Of a DNA stretch of 64,000 nucleotides, positions 1 through 12,611 are shown piece by piece (within the stretch, counting starts at the first letter, position 1; every line of letters starts with the position of its first letter). Below the pieces are notes generated by a model, which was not told the origin of the DNA, made no database searches, and saw only the letters and a program-made list of their open reading frames with translations. A program made the translations under genes and the position numbers. The DNA lies in NCBI RefSeq assembly GCF_022539505.1, contig NC_061509.1, positions 214,358,254 through 214,422,253 on the forward strand, given 5' to 3'. This stretch comes from Lolium rigidum. Its lineage: Eukaryota > Streptophyta > Magnoliopsida > Poales > Poaceae.

Positions 1-160
1 GCCCGAGGTGGAGTAGGAGGAGGAGGTCACCGAAGGAGGAGGAGGCCCGAGGTGGAGGAGGTGGAGGAGTAGGAGGAGGCCGTCGGGGAGGACACAAGGA
101 GAAGGAAGGAGAGGAGGATGAGGAGGGAAAGAGGAGAAGGGGAGAATTAGGGAAGGAGAA
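1..160. repeat. Purine-rich GGA/GAG low-complexity tract
   Basis: Imperfect repeats of GGAGGA, GAGGTGGAG and AGGAGG fill this end of the window. It could be translated as a Glu/Gly-rich run, but no start, domain or splice context supports a gene. Confidence 0.8.
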
Positions 161-586
161 GAGGCAGAGGCCGGTTTTGCATACATGGCGTAGGTTACTG
201 CCGGCGCACCTAATATGCTGGTGCGCCGGTGGTAAATTTAATTTTTTATCAAAATCTAACAGCTAAAAAAACTCATGTTTCTGTTTTGAATTTGACGAAT
301 CCAATTTTTGTCTAAACAACCATAGGTGGTTGAAATCCAATAGGAAATTTCGTGTAGATACATTTTGATATAAAAAAGATTTTCATCGGAGGTCGTATGC
401 AACCAGAAATCCCGTTTTACTGAAACATGACCCCATTTTGCATAATATACCAAAATTCATGTTTCTAAATTTTCATTGAAACTAGATGACATAACACATG
501 GCCATTTCGAAGGATTTTATTTTTTTGAGTTTTCTACCATTTTCTTTTATTTATCAAAAAACTGAAAATGCGATCCAACAGGGGGG
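1..586. mobile_element. CACTA transposon, inner part left of a solo LTR
   Basis: The stretch continues at 3180-3461, where a CACTA-type terminus is seen. Bases 1-160 are a purine-rich GGA/GAG run of low complexity. Bases about 188-235 carry an inverted motif (GCCGGCGCACC facing GGTGCGCCGG), which recurs as TGGTGCGCCG and relatives at 3240-3420. This is the subterminal repeat pattern of a CACTA element. Bases 240-580 are AT-rich and show nothing further. The other terminus is not in the window. The link across the solo LTR rests on the shared motif and on the perfect TSD of that LTR. Confidence 0.6.
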
Positions 587-3174
587 TGTAAGGGTATATT
601 ACCCCTATGTGTGGTTTTGGTAATTAGTGACAACCCCTATGGACTAATGTTTTCATTAAGTTTATATGAAGGAATATTCCATAAGTACTACTTGTATTCC
701 ATGTGTTGGATTCAAGTATGGATGCCATGAAGATAAAGATATACCTTGTGTATTGGCATCAAGATCATCGATTTGAAGATATATATGTGATATGATCAAG
801 AAGAAGAAATGAAGATGGAGTTCTTATGTGGAACTCAATATTAGCCATTCTCTAGCTTATGTGATAAGAAATGAATGATCAAGATCTCGAGTGCTTGATT
901 CCAAGTGAAGAATTCAAGTTATAGCTCTAAGTTAGTGTTATGATAGTCTCATAAGTTGAGCTATGGTTGACTAAGATTTAGAGCATGCAAACAAATGAAG
1001 AATTCTATATACACCTAAAGATAGTATGATAGAGCATGAGGAGATACAAGGTTGACCAATACAAAGAGTGAAGAATAGATTCAAGTTTGGTCAACACATG
1101 AAGCATGAAGAATGTGCCACGAGAAGTCATGTGGTATGGTAAGCCGTGTCAATTATGCTTTATGAACTAACCCATCGTATATGTTCCCTTGTGTTGTCTA
1201 TGTGGGTTAGGTATCTTTCCATGGGCATGCATCAAAAGTGAGATCTCATATAGCCCATGAGAGGATGGCGTCAAGTGGTGATCGTCATCAAGATTGAGTT
1301 GGGCAAGTTCAAGTTGAGCATCTCAAGAGGATCATATGCTTGAAGCTTGCTGTCCATTTGGTGATAATGGACATGTGAAGATGTGCATCAATGGAGCTTT
1401 CCCATCATGGTGTGTGGGGGAGCATTTGTGAGTCTTCACGAAGCAACAATGATCAAGTGAGGCATTCCGGCTTGAGTGGAGCTTGAAGAGTTATCATCAA
1501 CATCAACCGGGATGCGCAAGGCAAAGGTATGGCCTTGCTAGGTTTCCCTTTTACCGGTCTCAAGGTGGTTGTTGGAAGACCGGGTTATAGGATACATAGC
1601 CGCACTATTAAGAGGGGCTTTCGGTTGGGTAACTTGATCACATCGTCTTAGGGAGCTCAACCCTTTGCATGTTTTGCATTCCATAAAATATTGTTGCTTC
1701 TTGGTGTTTCTCTATGTGAGGTTCTTAAGCTTGTTGCTAGCTTTACAACAAGCCCAAGTTCATCGAAAACGGAATTCGTATGCATCTTCTATTCCGTTTT
1801 CGAGCTTGGAGGTTTTACCAGTGTCTCTTTTATAGGTAGGTCAAAACATTCATCTTGTGGTTTTTACTCCGTGGGTGGACAATGATGTTTCTATGCATAC
1901 AGTTTTACGGCTTGTTGTTCTGATTCCAACAAGCCCAAGATCATCGAAATCAGAGTCCGGACGCAAAAGTTATCATGGTTTTTGCAAACCATGTTTTCAT
2001 GTTTGGCCCAGTGGCGCCGGTTGTCTCACCGGCTTGTCCGGCACAGACCGGCTCCCACACCGGTGCCAACCAGATGTTTTCCAGGGGGCTATCAGGGTCG
2101 CCCGGTCCCTGGCCCAGTCTGACTAGCTCTCCCACCAGGCGGCCCGGTTTTGGCCCGGTTTGCTAGGCTGCACAGAAAACTCCCAGATCTGTCCCAAACG
2201 ATCATATTTCGTTTGGATATAAAATGGTCTTCTTCCCCAACAGGTTTTTAGGGTTCTTGAGCACTTTTTTTACCACCATTGTTGAACCTCTTGAGCTTGC
2301 TTCCTCTCCCTTCCCTCCTATGATTTTTGCATATTCTTGGGGTATCTGTAAGAGGAGATCTAGATCTACAACCTCCACCAATCCATTCCTCCTCTAAGTG
2401 AGGGGAACTCTTGGGATCTAGATCTTGGAGTCGTTTGTTGATTTCCTCCTTTGTTCTTCCTCTCTACTCTCATCCTAGCGTTGGTTGCTTTGGTGAGATT
2501 TGAGTGTGAATGATTTGAACACCTTTGGTGTTCCTGCTTTGCATCATTGCATAGTCTTGAGATCTCCACCACGATTAGTTCAAGTGAGAGACCGTGAGCT
2601 TGTTACTCTTGGAGGGTGACCTCCTAGTTGGCTTGGTTGGTGTCCCGGTGACCTCTTCGTGGAAGATTGTGAAGGGGCCCGGGCTTCTCCTTCGTGGAGC
2701 TTGTGAAGTGGTTGTGGATCTTGCCATCTCCGGAGTGGAGGAAAAGCTTGCCATAAGGAAAGGGCTATTCCTTCATGGGATAGGCTCGGAGAATAGGGTG
2801 AGCCTTCGTGACATTGGGGAATCCTTCGTGGGACCTCCACGCCTCCAAACGTGACGTACCTTCTTGCAAAGGAAGGAACACGGGAATGCATCTTCGTCTC
2901 CGCGTGCCTCGGTTATTTCTATACACGAGCTTACTTTCCTTGTGATAGCCATCGTGCTTGAAGTAAATATATCTTGCTATCACTTGTGCTACATATATCT
3001 TGTGCCTATCTTGCTTAGCTCTAGTTTTTGTTTTTGCACTTAGGTGAACCTAGCATATTTAGGGTTTGTGCTTATAAAATAAACGTTAGTTTAATTCCGC
3101 ATTCTTACAAGCCAAATCCGTAAGAGTTTTTAAAACGCCTATTCACCCCCTCTAGGCGACATCTCATCCTTTCA
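587..3174 (-). mobile_element. Solo LTR, 2.59 kb, with perfect GGGGG target duplication
   Basis: The segment begins TGTAAGGG and ends CCTTTCA. It is flanked on both sides by GGGGG (582-586 and 3175-3179), a 5-bp target duplication. Read on the minus strand it starts TGAAAGGA, then GATGTCGCCTAGAGGGGG, the same start as the plus-strand LTR at 37869, so both belong to one family. No internal domain or second LTR is present, so this is a solo LTR left by unequal recombination. Short ORFs inside are not credible genes. Strand is assigned by comparison with the 37869 copy. Confidence 0.8.
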
Positions 3175-3179
3175 GGGGG

Positions 3180-3461
3180 CGAGCAAAAATGGCAGCTCCT
3201 ATGGTGCGCCGACGGTAACCAAATTACCCCCGACACACCAATATGGTGGTGCGCCGACCGGAGGAGGAGCTGCCATTTTTCCCTGCCCCGAACATGGCCG
3301 ACCATTAGCCCCGGCACACCAATATGGTTGTGCGCCAGCGGTAAGAGGAGCATCACCGACACCCCTATATAGTGGTGCGACGGTGGTAAATAGCACTAAA
3401 GTACCTAAAATGGAGTGCGTCGGCGGTAACCCTTGCGGCTATAGGCCTTTTCCTAGTAGTG
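3180..3461. mobile_element. CACTA transposon terminus with subterminal repeats
   Basis: Read from 3461 leftwards on the minus strand, the sequence starts CACTACTAGGAAAAGGCC, the usual start of grass CACTA terminal inverted repeats. It is followed by repeated GCGCACC/GGTGCGCCG-type units with ACCAATATGG spacers. These subterminal repeats are the expected transposase-binding array. The element is interrupted by the solo LTR at 587-3174 and its other end lies outside the window. Confidence 0.75.
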
Positions 3462-4110
3462 GGTTCAACAGGAGAGGCCAACACAACGAGAAGAGAGATG
3501 CGTGTTCAACAAGGACCCGATGAGTCCTAATGTTGTCATGGTTGGGTCCCTGGAGCATGGTATGTGCGTGTGTCGCGTTACAATTCAAATGTATTTGGTG
3601 GAGGCATATAGTTCAATTCGACAAAGGTGAGGACCAACTCAGATAAATTGGTGCGTTTAATGGAACAAAGGAAGGCCTAGTTGGATGATGAAAGGCATGC
3701 ATTGGAGCTAAATATAGTCATGTGCGGTTCGGAATGGAGGAGGAGATAGATCTGAACTATCTCGAACTAGGATCGCTCGGTCACTCTCCCCTTCCCGGGT
3801 ATATGCAAGTCGAAGACCAACTCGGATAGGACTCTAGTTGGCGGTGGCGTATGCACCACGAGGTCAATATAAGGAGGGGCTAAGGGGCAATGAGCCAAAG
3901 AGCTCACGAGTTGCCTAGACCCAAATATCGAGCATGGGAATTTCGAAAGTGAGGTTGTACCTACGAGAAGGCTATACTTAAGCATAGGAGAAGTTTGGGT
4001 CAGTTTGATCGCTCTGACCTAAACAATTCAATTGGCGGCTATTGATACAATGAAAATGTATCCATGAACTTTCGTGATTTTGATATAATATTATATGATA
4101 TATGCATGAT
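3462..4110. other. Unassigned intergenic DNA, probably old retroelement remnant
   Basis: No gene is supported here. A stretch around 3810-3900 (AACTCGGATAGGACTC, then TCAATATAAGGAGGGGC) resembles the promoter part of a grass LTR, but no borders or target duplications were found. Confidence 0.4.
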
Positions 4111-5240
4111 ATGTGAGTGTCGTCTCTATAGGGACCAGGGGTCCCCAGATCTAGTGGGAGGAACTTGACTCCTGAGACTCAAGGATTCATGGCGGAGCCC
4201 TAGCCAGGGGCATCCTCGAAGACCCGACGACCATGTCCTCGGGAAAGGCGGCCATGATGGCCGTTATTGCCTAACCGGGATGTGACCGGTGGACAAGACC
4301 TGACCTGCACCTATGCGTCTGGCACTGCAGTGCATCTCATCGGGTGAAAGATCTGCACTGCCACATCGAGCACATGCACACAACATCTTGCCATGTGGAT
4401 CCATGCAACGCGATGTGGTGTCCCCTTGCCATTATAAAAGGAGGCCCGAGGCTGCCTAGAAGGGGGGAGGAGGAAGGCTTAGAAGGGAAGGAACCAACAC
4501 CTCCTTCCCCTGGGAAGGGTGCCCACCATGTTTATGTGGAAACCTAGATCTCCATGTGCCAGATAGATTACCTCATGAAAGGAGTTAAAGGCCGCACACA
4601 AGGCCGACGGTGAGGGATGAATTCGAGGGAGCCGAAGTAAATCTTCTACCTAGAAACCAGAGAGTCGTAGATCGCCGAGGCTAGAGCTGCCGAAGTCGTG
4701 ACTCCAACGCACAGATTTCCCATAGACATCGCCAATTGACGTGGGGTCTTCACGTCAATGTCCATGGTTGATGGACTTAGGTTTTAGGGGAAGAGGTGCA
4801 CTGGCAGATTCATCAGCTGATAAGCAAGCAGGAGGTGAGGTTTACCTAGGTTCGGCCCCTCTTGATGAGGTAAAGACCTATTCCTGCTTGTTTGTTCTTG
4901 ATTGTCGATGAAGATGATTGCAGTGCTGCAGTTATGGCTACGGGTGTTTAGAGTTTTGTCTACGAGGTCTGCCTTGCCTGGCGACCCATCCTAGCATTTA
5001 TGTAGGAGGCTAGGTTTCAGGTCTCGTGTCGGGGTCATATACAAGTTGAAGACAAACTCTAGGGTTCCCTATCTTGGCCTATCTTTGTTTCGCACATTAG
5101 CAACATAGGCCTTGAATTCTTCATAGTTGCCAAATCATCTTGTGCTTCATGGTCCTTAGCAGGTCAGGTGGGCCTCCGGTTACGTCTCACCAGGTATGTT
5201 AATTGTGGGCATTCGAAGGGTCATGCCCACGTCACTATCA
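4111..5240 (+). repeat. LTR-like segment, borders uncertain
   Basis: The stretch begins TGAGTGTCGTCTC followed by GGACCAGGGGTCCCC and ends CACGTCACTATCA, so TG and CA borders are possible. A TATA-like TATAAAAGGAGG lies at about 4434, followed by a GC-rich leader. This resembles a Gypsy-type LTR, but no matching 5-bp target duplication was found and no primer site or coding domain adjoins it. It may be truncated or older than its flanks. Confidence 0.4.
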
Positions 5241-7037
5241 GCTTAATTATATGATTTATACCATACGTGTTCAAGTATACCATACATGTACGATGTTTAG
5301 TGTATTATATGACTATGCGCTGACAAATACCATACGAGGCACTATGTATTTGCCGTCATAGTACGTAATGTCACGACATATAATTTGCAATGCAAGTCCA
5401 TGTAACACATCATTAGACGTGTCTTCCACGTACGAGATGCGCACGGCGAGCTCGAAGTGCCGCGTGAAAAAACCGTCACGTGTACACTTTCTCTACGAGG
5501 TTATCCTTAGCGTATTTTAATTTGTTGTGGCTTGCGCGAGCGTGGCGATTATGGGCGTGTCTCCATTTAATAAAAATTCAGGGCACACCCATTGTGTTAT
5601 AGTGCATCGATCTTCAGTTCTAACATCATAAAATTTTCAGAGTTGATGTCACAGTACATGAGCACAAATTCCTTGTTTTGACGACAAGGGAGCTTGGAAA
5701 ATTCCAGGTGCAGGTGTTCTAGAGTTAAGTCATGATGCTTCTACTATCAATCGATAAAAATGGCACTAACTGTAATTCTACCATCAAGAGGGCTTCTGTT
5801 CGACACCCGTGGCGAATCTTCAATTAAAATCCAGATGCAGTAGATATCCTACGGTTACCAACACATATCCACATGATTACTACATAAATTGAATCATTTA
5901 TTAAAGTAATAAACATATCTGAGAATAAATTCCAATTTTTACCATCCAGGGACGACGGACGACACATTCACATGGCACAAAGCTGATAAGCTCTGCTTTC
6001 TGTGACCTTTGTCTCTGTTTCACCCTTCCCACAATTTCCTTTATGTGACCTCTTGATAATTACAAAAACACATATCAGTTGTAACTAGTTTCGAAATAAA
6101 AGTATCGAACCACGAGGAACTACTGGTCAGGGTCTTAGTACCCATTGCTACTTTCTACTAAAGATAACTTAATAATTATTTTCTAATCTCAAAATGATTA
6201 AAGGGGGTATTGTAAATAGTTACAGCAAAAGTAAATAAAGCAGTAAAAACATTGTAAGGAAAATGTTGAAACTTAATAAGACAAAGTGTTCTCCGGGATT
6301 ATTTGATCCACCTCTAGCGCTAGGACTCATGTTAATTAAGATAAAATATGCTTTTAAGCATGTTGTGTGTGGGAGAGCTCCGTAATAAGATGCGTCCAGA
6401 AAGTCATCGGTCATCGCATCTCTAAATAACCACAATATCTAGCCTTCTGCAGCCACATATGGACTAGTGCTACTAAGGAGTGTACCCCATGGTCATAGAT
6501 ATGAGCTTTGTGAATCCCTCTTATCCCCCTATTTATGTGTCAAAGCGCTGATACGGTAACGTCACTTCCCGTCGTTCAGTTTACCACACTTCAAAGTGTA
6601 GTTCCCTCTCGAGACCAATAGGCAATATTACATGGTGCACAACTAACATCAAGAGATAAAATTAACACACATTAATACTTAAAACCATAGATCATTTTAA
6701 ATTCATCTCATATTCATGCTAGGGTTTCTCCATCTCCCCAAGAACTAATATGACTAATTACACATGGACACAATTAAGAACATCATCATAATCTTGTGGA
6801 AAGAATTAAAGGAATAGAATGAATTCGAATACAAATCCACAATAGCAATCAAGATTACAACTATGGTTGGAGGATGATGATGGAGGTGCAGCGGTTGATG
6901 ATGATGAAGGGTACGATGCCTTGTCCTCCGAGGTTCCACGTACCAGACCAGATCTTGTCTTCTCCAAAGTTCCCTCTTGAGATCTGATCTGGGGCGGTGT
7001 TTCTCGGTTTCGCGGAGTTGTGTGTGTCTGATCTATC
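5241..7037. other. Unassigned repeat-derived DNA
   Basis: No credible gene. Bases 5240-5620 carry several ATACCATAC-like motifs. Bases 6100-6150 (TATCGAACCACGAGG, then ACTACTGGTCAGG) look like the border region of a grass LTR retroelement. Bases 6850-7030 have short minus-strand ORFs without recognisable domains. The right border is set by the solo LTR that starts at 7043. Confidence 0.35.
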
Positions 7038-8819
7038 AGCCGTGTGGTGACCCTGCATACCACTGCATGTTGTAGTATGTCAGTCGTTGATATAACATTC
7101 ACGAAGTACCAATCCGCAAATATTACATCCCTCAGAGTAGTACAACGGAACATAGCAGGTCCATAACTCATTCATTTATTATTACAAGCAACATGTACAT
7201 ATCATCTCGGAGCTCCTCTTGGGTCCTAAGAGGGATACTCCTGGGTTCGAGGCGAACCCAACTTAACTTACAATATAAGAGTCTTACTAGGTTATACATT
7301 TATTCTCCTCGAGCAGTTAAGTACTAAGAGTTCGTACTGCTCGGATACTACTACTACTCGGTAGGTCTAAGCTTGCTCTCCTCCGGAACCCTCCCCGGTT
7401 CTGTAGACTATGAGATAGTCTACTCCTTCGATACCTCCAGAGAGGTCTGGTTCTTCATAGCCGATGACTTTGGCTCCTTCAGGGTCGCCGTTGTCCTCCT
7501 CCAGTCGATTCAGACAATCTAAGCAGGGGATTTAAGAGTGGTATGAGTACGAGCGTACTCAACAAGTTCATTATAGAAAAGAGGTGTTTAATGCACTAGC
7601 TACAATATCAGACCAGAAAGTCTAATACCAATGCAGGTTTTGATAAACATTTCTTCAAGAGGTTGCCTTTATTAAGAAGAACTATGTCCGTCAGCCTTCA
7701 CCGGTTTACTAGAACTTCATGGAGTTCCTTTCCGGCAGCGTTCGCAGTTCCAAATCCCGGAACAGGGAGTGACAGTTCACGATTCATTACACTCTGCAGA
7801 GGTGTGTTGCTTTACCCATAAGAGATCTTAACCTTGGTGCCAACCGGGCAGCTTTCCCGTCCACACTTCCTTCGGTGTGAGGCCCGGTATAAGGTCATAG
7901 CCAATCATATTCCTCCGCTACCTCGCACATCCACCCTTTGTTGCATACCCCGACCCTGGGTCCTCGCCGGTCCTCTTATACCAATTAAGGATGGACCCCG
8001 ACCACGACAACATTTCTGGGCTCTTACCATAAACTCCTTCGCCAGTAGCTGCAACCCATCATAGACCGCAATAACCGTGGGGAACTTTTGGCTTCCCCAG
8101 CCTACCGCTTGCTCCTCGGGCGACAAGTGTCTACGGACAATGCCGTGGGGAACTTTTGGCTTCCCCAACCTACCGCTTGCCCCCTTGGATTACAAGTGTC
8201 TACGGTAAAGCACGTCCGTTGATGTACAAGAGGTGGAAATACGATTGAGTATTCCGTCCCACTCCAGATCTTATGGTTAACACGGGTATTACGGCACACG
8301 AATCACTGGACGACATTTGTTGTTTAATCCTAGATGAATATAAACCCTTTCAATGGAACCTCCACCATATCAACACATACCATGGTTCCATTGCCCACCA
8401 CTTAGTCATATTCATAGTTATGAAAATATTGGTTTTGCTTTTTATGCAATAGTGATAAACATAGTACTTTGCAAGTAATTTGGTAAAAATACTCAAATGA
8501 TATGAGCAAGTGATGAACTTGCCTGAACACTGCAAAGTGTTGCAGTTGGATGGTGTGGACTGACCCCTGTCCTCTGTTGCTGAAAAATAGCATCATTGTC
8601 CGATAAGGGCAATGGTTAAAAAGCAATTATGCATAATTCAACTTTTAGGGTTGTTCCCTCCTTCCGGTGTTTTTATCATTTCATGTGAGAGGTTAATACT
8701 AAGAATGATTTAGGGATATTCTGTTTAGGGTAAAATACAACCTTGAAATGTTGTCAAGGTGTTTTTAAAGTCCAAAAACATTTATGGACTAATTTTCATT
8801 ATTGAAAAGATAAGGTGTG

Positions 8820-8856
8820 CCTACCCCAACTTGTTTGGGACCGAAAGGCTTGGTTG
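8820..8856 (+). mobile_element. Severely 5'-truncated Au-type SINE with target duplication
   Basis: The insert contains CTACCCCAACTTGTTTGGGA, then AAGGCTTGGTTGTTG. This is the conserved 3' end of the plant Au SINE family, which normally ends in a TTG-repeat tail. It is flanked by direct repeats GAAAAGATAAGGTGTG at 8804-8819 and 8859-8874, extendable by a TTG shared with the tail. Only about 37-40 bp of a roughly 180-bp element is present, consistent with early arrest of target-primed reverse transcription. Confidence 0.85.
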
Positions 8857-9059
8857 TTGAAAAGATAAGGTGTGATTTAAATGATTATTTTAATCATCAA
8901 ATTTGGACTTAATCTTGTTTGTCTTCAAAAATTCCTTTTCATATTTTATTATGATAGAGAATTTTATCCTGAGTAGTTTTCATATTTTTAATTATTTTTT
9001 TAGAGCTATTTATTAATTTTTATGCATTTTCAAAGTTTCAGGGTTAAATGGATTGGTGA

Positions 9060-11716
9060 AAAGTCTAAAATGCCCCTGGGCCCACTTGTCAGGGTGACCC
9101 AGCGGGTTGAGTCTAACCCGAGCCGCTCCAACCGGCTCGGTCGGACTCAGTCGCTCTCTTCCTCTCCCCTCTCGCGAAACCCTAGCTCTCTCCTCTCCCG
9201 CGACGCCGTGGTCGCCTGCGCCATCGCCGCTTTATTCCGGCCGGCTCCGGCCATCCCCGCCGGCGAGATCGGTCGCAATCGAACGGCCGCACGACGGCGC
9301 ACCGATCGGTCCGCGCCGATGTGTGTTTCTTCGCCGCCACCGCTCGCCCCCAACGCCTCTGCGACACGGCCGTGGTGATTCTCGGCGATTCGTCGCCCGC
9401 CGACGAACCTGGCGCCGTGGCGTGGCCGTGTGCCTCGCCGTGGTTGCGCTGGAGCCGCTGCGCTCGGCGAACGCCTGGCTTGGCCATGGCTTGGCACTGC
9501 CATGGCCAGGTTGTGCCGCCACGGTGACGCCTTGGTGCTCTGCTCCAGGTATGTTCGCCTCCGTCTTCTTCCTTCTCTCCTTCTCCTCTTTGTCTAGCTC
9601 TGGCTACTGGTCTTGCTTCCCCCCGTGGAGATGCTGGCCATGCCATGATGCTACTGCTGTGTCGTGCTAGGGCTTGGCATGCTGCTGCGCTATTGCTGCT
9701 GTGCTTGCCATGGATGCGCGTATGCTGCTGTGCTGTGTTGCTGCCATGAATCCAAGCTGATGTGCTGGTGCTATGCGTATGCTGCTGTGATGCTGTTCTT
9801 CATTATAACTTGCTGTTGTAACTCATGAGCTCTTGCTCATGAGCATACTGTGATGCTATGGCTCTATTTAATTGTTCCTGCTGTTGCTATATGACTCCTG
9901 CCTCTCCTGTGTGTGCAATTCCTTGCCCCTGGCTTGATCATCATGCATGATCCTTGCACTTTTGCAAGTGCCAGTGCTCCTGGTGTGCTATCTCTTGTGC
10001 TTATATTCATGGACATGCTCAATTGAGCCTAGCTGTTGACTTGACAGCTCCATCCCTTGATGGAGTGCTTCTGGATACAATTGTAATGCTTTTATTCACT
10101 TATCTGTGATGTAATTGTTCAGGTTATATGGTTGATTTAATTATCTGGTCCATGCATTAATACTAGAATTGATCCTAGCATGATGTAGCATGCTCTATCA
10201 AGCTTGTGATGATCATATGATCATCAGTTGCTTGTAAAAGCTGCTGTGCTTATTACTGTGCCTTACTGCTGCTCAATCTGTGATGTGTGTGTGTCATAGA
10301 CATGTGCTGGTGTGTGCTGGTGCTTGCTCAAGCAGTTGATGTTGCTTGCAATGCTCCATTGGATCATCTGCAAGGCTCTGGTGCTTTGATTACTTGTATG
10401 ATTCACTTATCTGTATTGCCTGGATTTACTGAAATGGATAAGTGATGTGAACTGCTTGCAGTTGTGATCATTCTATTAACTGTGGCAGGGCTAGATGGAT
10501 GCCAACACTTGGTTGTGTACCCTAGCCCTCCTTTTGAACCCATATGGGTGATGATAACTGTGCAAGGCTTAATGGTTTGGGTTGTTTCAGTGATTGAGGT
10601 GACCCTAGCAGTAATCATATACTGCTTTTGGGTAGCTCCCCTCTTGTTGGCTTGCTGTGGCTCACTAGATGCTCTCCGGGTGATCCTTTTGTTGGATTGC
10701 CAGTAGCTTTTGATGTTGACAAATAAAAATAGACACAATTTGTCTATCTGTCTGATGGTGTAGTGGTCATAGGTGCTAAGTAATTCTGGCTAGCTATATA
10801 GGATCATTTCCTTGCTGGATATCTTTGATTATGCCACTGGTTTGGCATAATCAATGTTTCCAGGGTGCCTTCCTATTGGTTTCTCTCTTTTTTACTTGCA
10901 CCAATTGGATGTTAGCCATATGATGACTCACACAGGGTTTCTACCCTTTTCTGTTGTTGTGATTATGCATATGCTTATTTTATGAGCAAAACTTTGGCTT
11001 GCTCATGTTCATCAGTGTATACCTCACTCCAGCTCCTAGAATGAGTTGTTGGTGTAGAGGATTGCTTCTGGTTGGTTTGGTTTGCTTGCCCTGCTCCTCC
11101 TTGCAGGCTTGTGAATCTTGGTTGGTTTCTGGTGGTTGCTGGAATAGGTGGAGCAGCTCTTGCTGGTCACCTGTTCTAGCTGTTCTTGATATGTTCTTGC
11201 TGTTCTTACCCTGATGCTTGTGTCGATGAAATGACTAGGGTTTGGTGACTGAAAAGTTATTATACCCCCTGTGCTCTTCTCCTGGGTCGACAACAAGGTG
11301 CTGTGTGTGTGATGACTCTCCCTGTGTGTGAGTGTGCTGGTGAGCATGCACCTCACCTTGTGAGTTGCTTGCACTGTGCCTGGTTGGGACTTGTGTGTTG
11401 TGGATCAGCTCGGCTGATCATGGTCATATCCTCTCAATTTACCATTTTCTTACTAACCTGCCAAGTGGCCACTTGGCATAACCTTTGTTTGATCTTTGTT
11501 TGTGTGCAGGGAACTTTAAGAGGATCAAGATGAAGATCAAGATCATCTTGATCAAGGATTTCATGATGATCAACAATGTAGTTTAGGACATTTCATTAAC
11601 TTGTAATTTTCCTTTTTCTTTTGCTATTTCTACAATTCTTGTAATGTGTTGTAATATTTCATAATTCAATTCCGGATATTGTAAATGACAATGTATCATG
11701 TGTGATTATCAATAAA
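9060..11716 (+). promoter_or_regulatory. Gene-like leader, intron and poly(A) signal inside the 5-kb LTR
   Basis: Around 9075 lies GGGCCCACTTGTCAGGGTG, a motif common upstream of grass genes. It is followed by a CT/GC-rich leader with CGAAACCCTAGCTC near 9175. A consensus donor CAG/GTATGT sits at 9549. The following 2 kb is T-rich and ORF-poor like an intron, ending in TTTGTGTGCAG at 11509. AATAAA occurs at 11711-11716. ORFs in the GC-rich leader overlap on both strands and look like composition effects. I read this as the transcribed part of the LTR or a captured host promoter; transcription itself is inferred. Confidence 0.4.
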
Positions 11717-12119
11717 GCTCCAATTTTCCTTAATGAGCTTTGTATAATAGTTGTAGTATTTATATTCTTGATTATTAATAATTTGTTTAATGAATTTCCT
11801 CAATTTTGAATTATGAGATATTCATATGATGTTTAAATTTGAAATTCAAACACAAGTTTGTTTGAATTCAATCATGCAACTTAAAGTTGTAATGCACTAA
11901 CTCTCCTCTCTTCTCAAAACCCTGATTGAGCTAAGTGAGGTGCAGGTTTATCGCACTCTCGAAACCCTAACCCTGTAAGGTGTCGAGGGAGAAACTTGTC
12001 CCCCTTCGATGTAGTTTTCTTTTAAAAGCGCGGAATTTCCCCAGAATTTACGATGCAATGCACATCCCTTTCTAAAATCTACCCCTCGATCGTCTCTAAA
12101 CCTGGGACATTACAATCCG

Positions 12120-12462
12120 TCCGCGGGAGGTGAAAGTATTTGACGAGGCGATGCTCCTGGAGGGTGGTACAGGCGAACGGTACGAACGGGCTTTGTTCGT
12201 ACTACTGCCCGTTAAAGCCACTGGAAGTTGTCATCGCATTGTCCTTTCGCCCATGTGCATTATTAAGTGCAAAAGTGATTTTTATCACATCAACATGCCA
12301 GGAAATGACAATTTTCATTGATATTTCATTATTGACTTATTATTAGTTTTTCTAATGAGTTGTACATGTGTTTAGTTACTAATGGAAAATTTATGACATA
12401 GTGAGTAAATCTCTCATGTGTGATTCCTACATTAATTGGGAAACGAATCCAACATTTCAAAG
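12120..12462. other. Intergenic DNA between solo LTR and compact LTR element
   Basis: No feature is recognised. The two short overlapping plus-strand ORFs (12130-12346) have no domain or splice support. Confidence 0.4.
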
Positions 12463-12611
12463 TGAAAGAGTATGATGTTGGACGTAATTCGGTGAGGATT
12501 GTATTGAGCCTCTCGGACGAGTTATAAGCTCTCCTATAGATAAGGTAGGATATGGAATAAAAGTACTATACAAATATCGTTTAATCTAGGCTACCGAATA
12601 TGTCTCTAGCA
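12463..12611 (-). repeat. 3' LTR of compact element
   Basis: On the plus strand it begins TGAAAGAGTATG and ends TCTCTAGCA. It aligns with 13531-13692 with many substitutions and lacks about 24 bp present in the other copy, which suggests an old insertion. Confidence 0.7.

Larger units (their letters stand above)
7043..12114 (+). mobile_element. Very large solo LTR, about 5.07 kb
   Basis: The segment starts TGTGGTGACCCTGCATACC and ends CTGGGACATTACA. Flanks are AGCCG (7038-7042) and ATCCG (12115-12119), a target duplication with one mismatch. LTRs near 5 kb are known from large derivative (LARD-type) elements of Triticeae, so the size is plausible. Inside are a truncated SINE (8820-8856), a GC-rich gene-like leader with a splice donor (9549), a plausible acceptor (11509) and an AATAAA (11711). 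That order suggests plus-strand transcription. No gag-pol domain is visible. Confidence 0.6.

Noticed and set aside
4111..5240. Complete solo LTR
   Set aside because: TG and CA borders exist but flanking bases do not form a target duplication, so it is listed only as LTR-like.
9107..9670. 187-codon plus-strand ORF, with overlapping minus-strand ORFs up to 154 codons
   Set aside because: GC-rich leader inside the 5-kb LTR is open in several frames on both strands; no domain, and the splice donor at 9549 lies within it.
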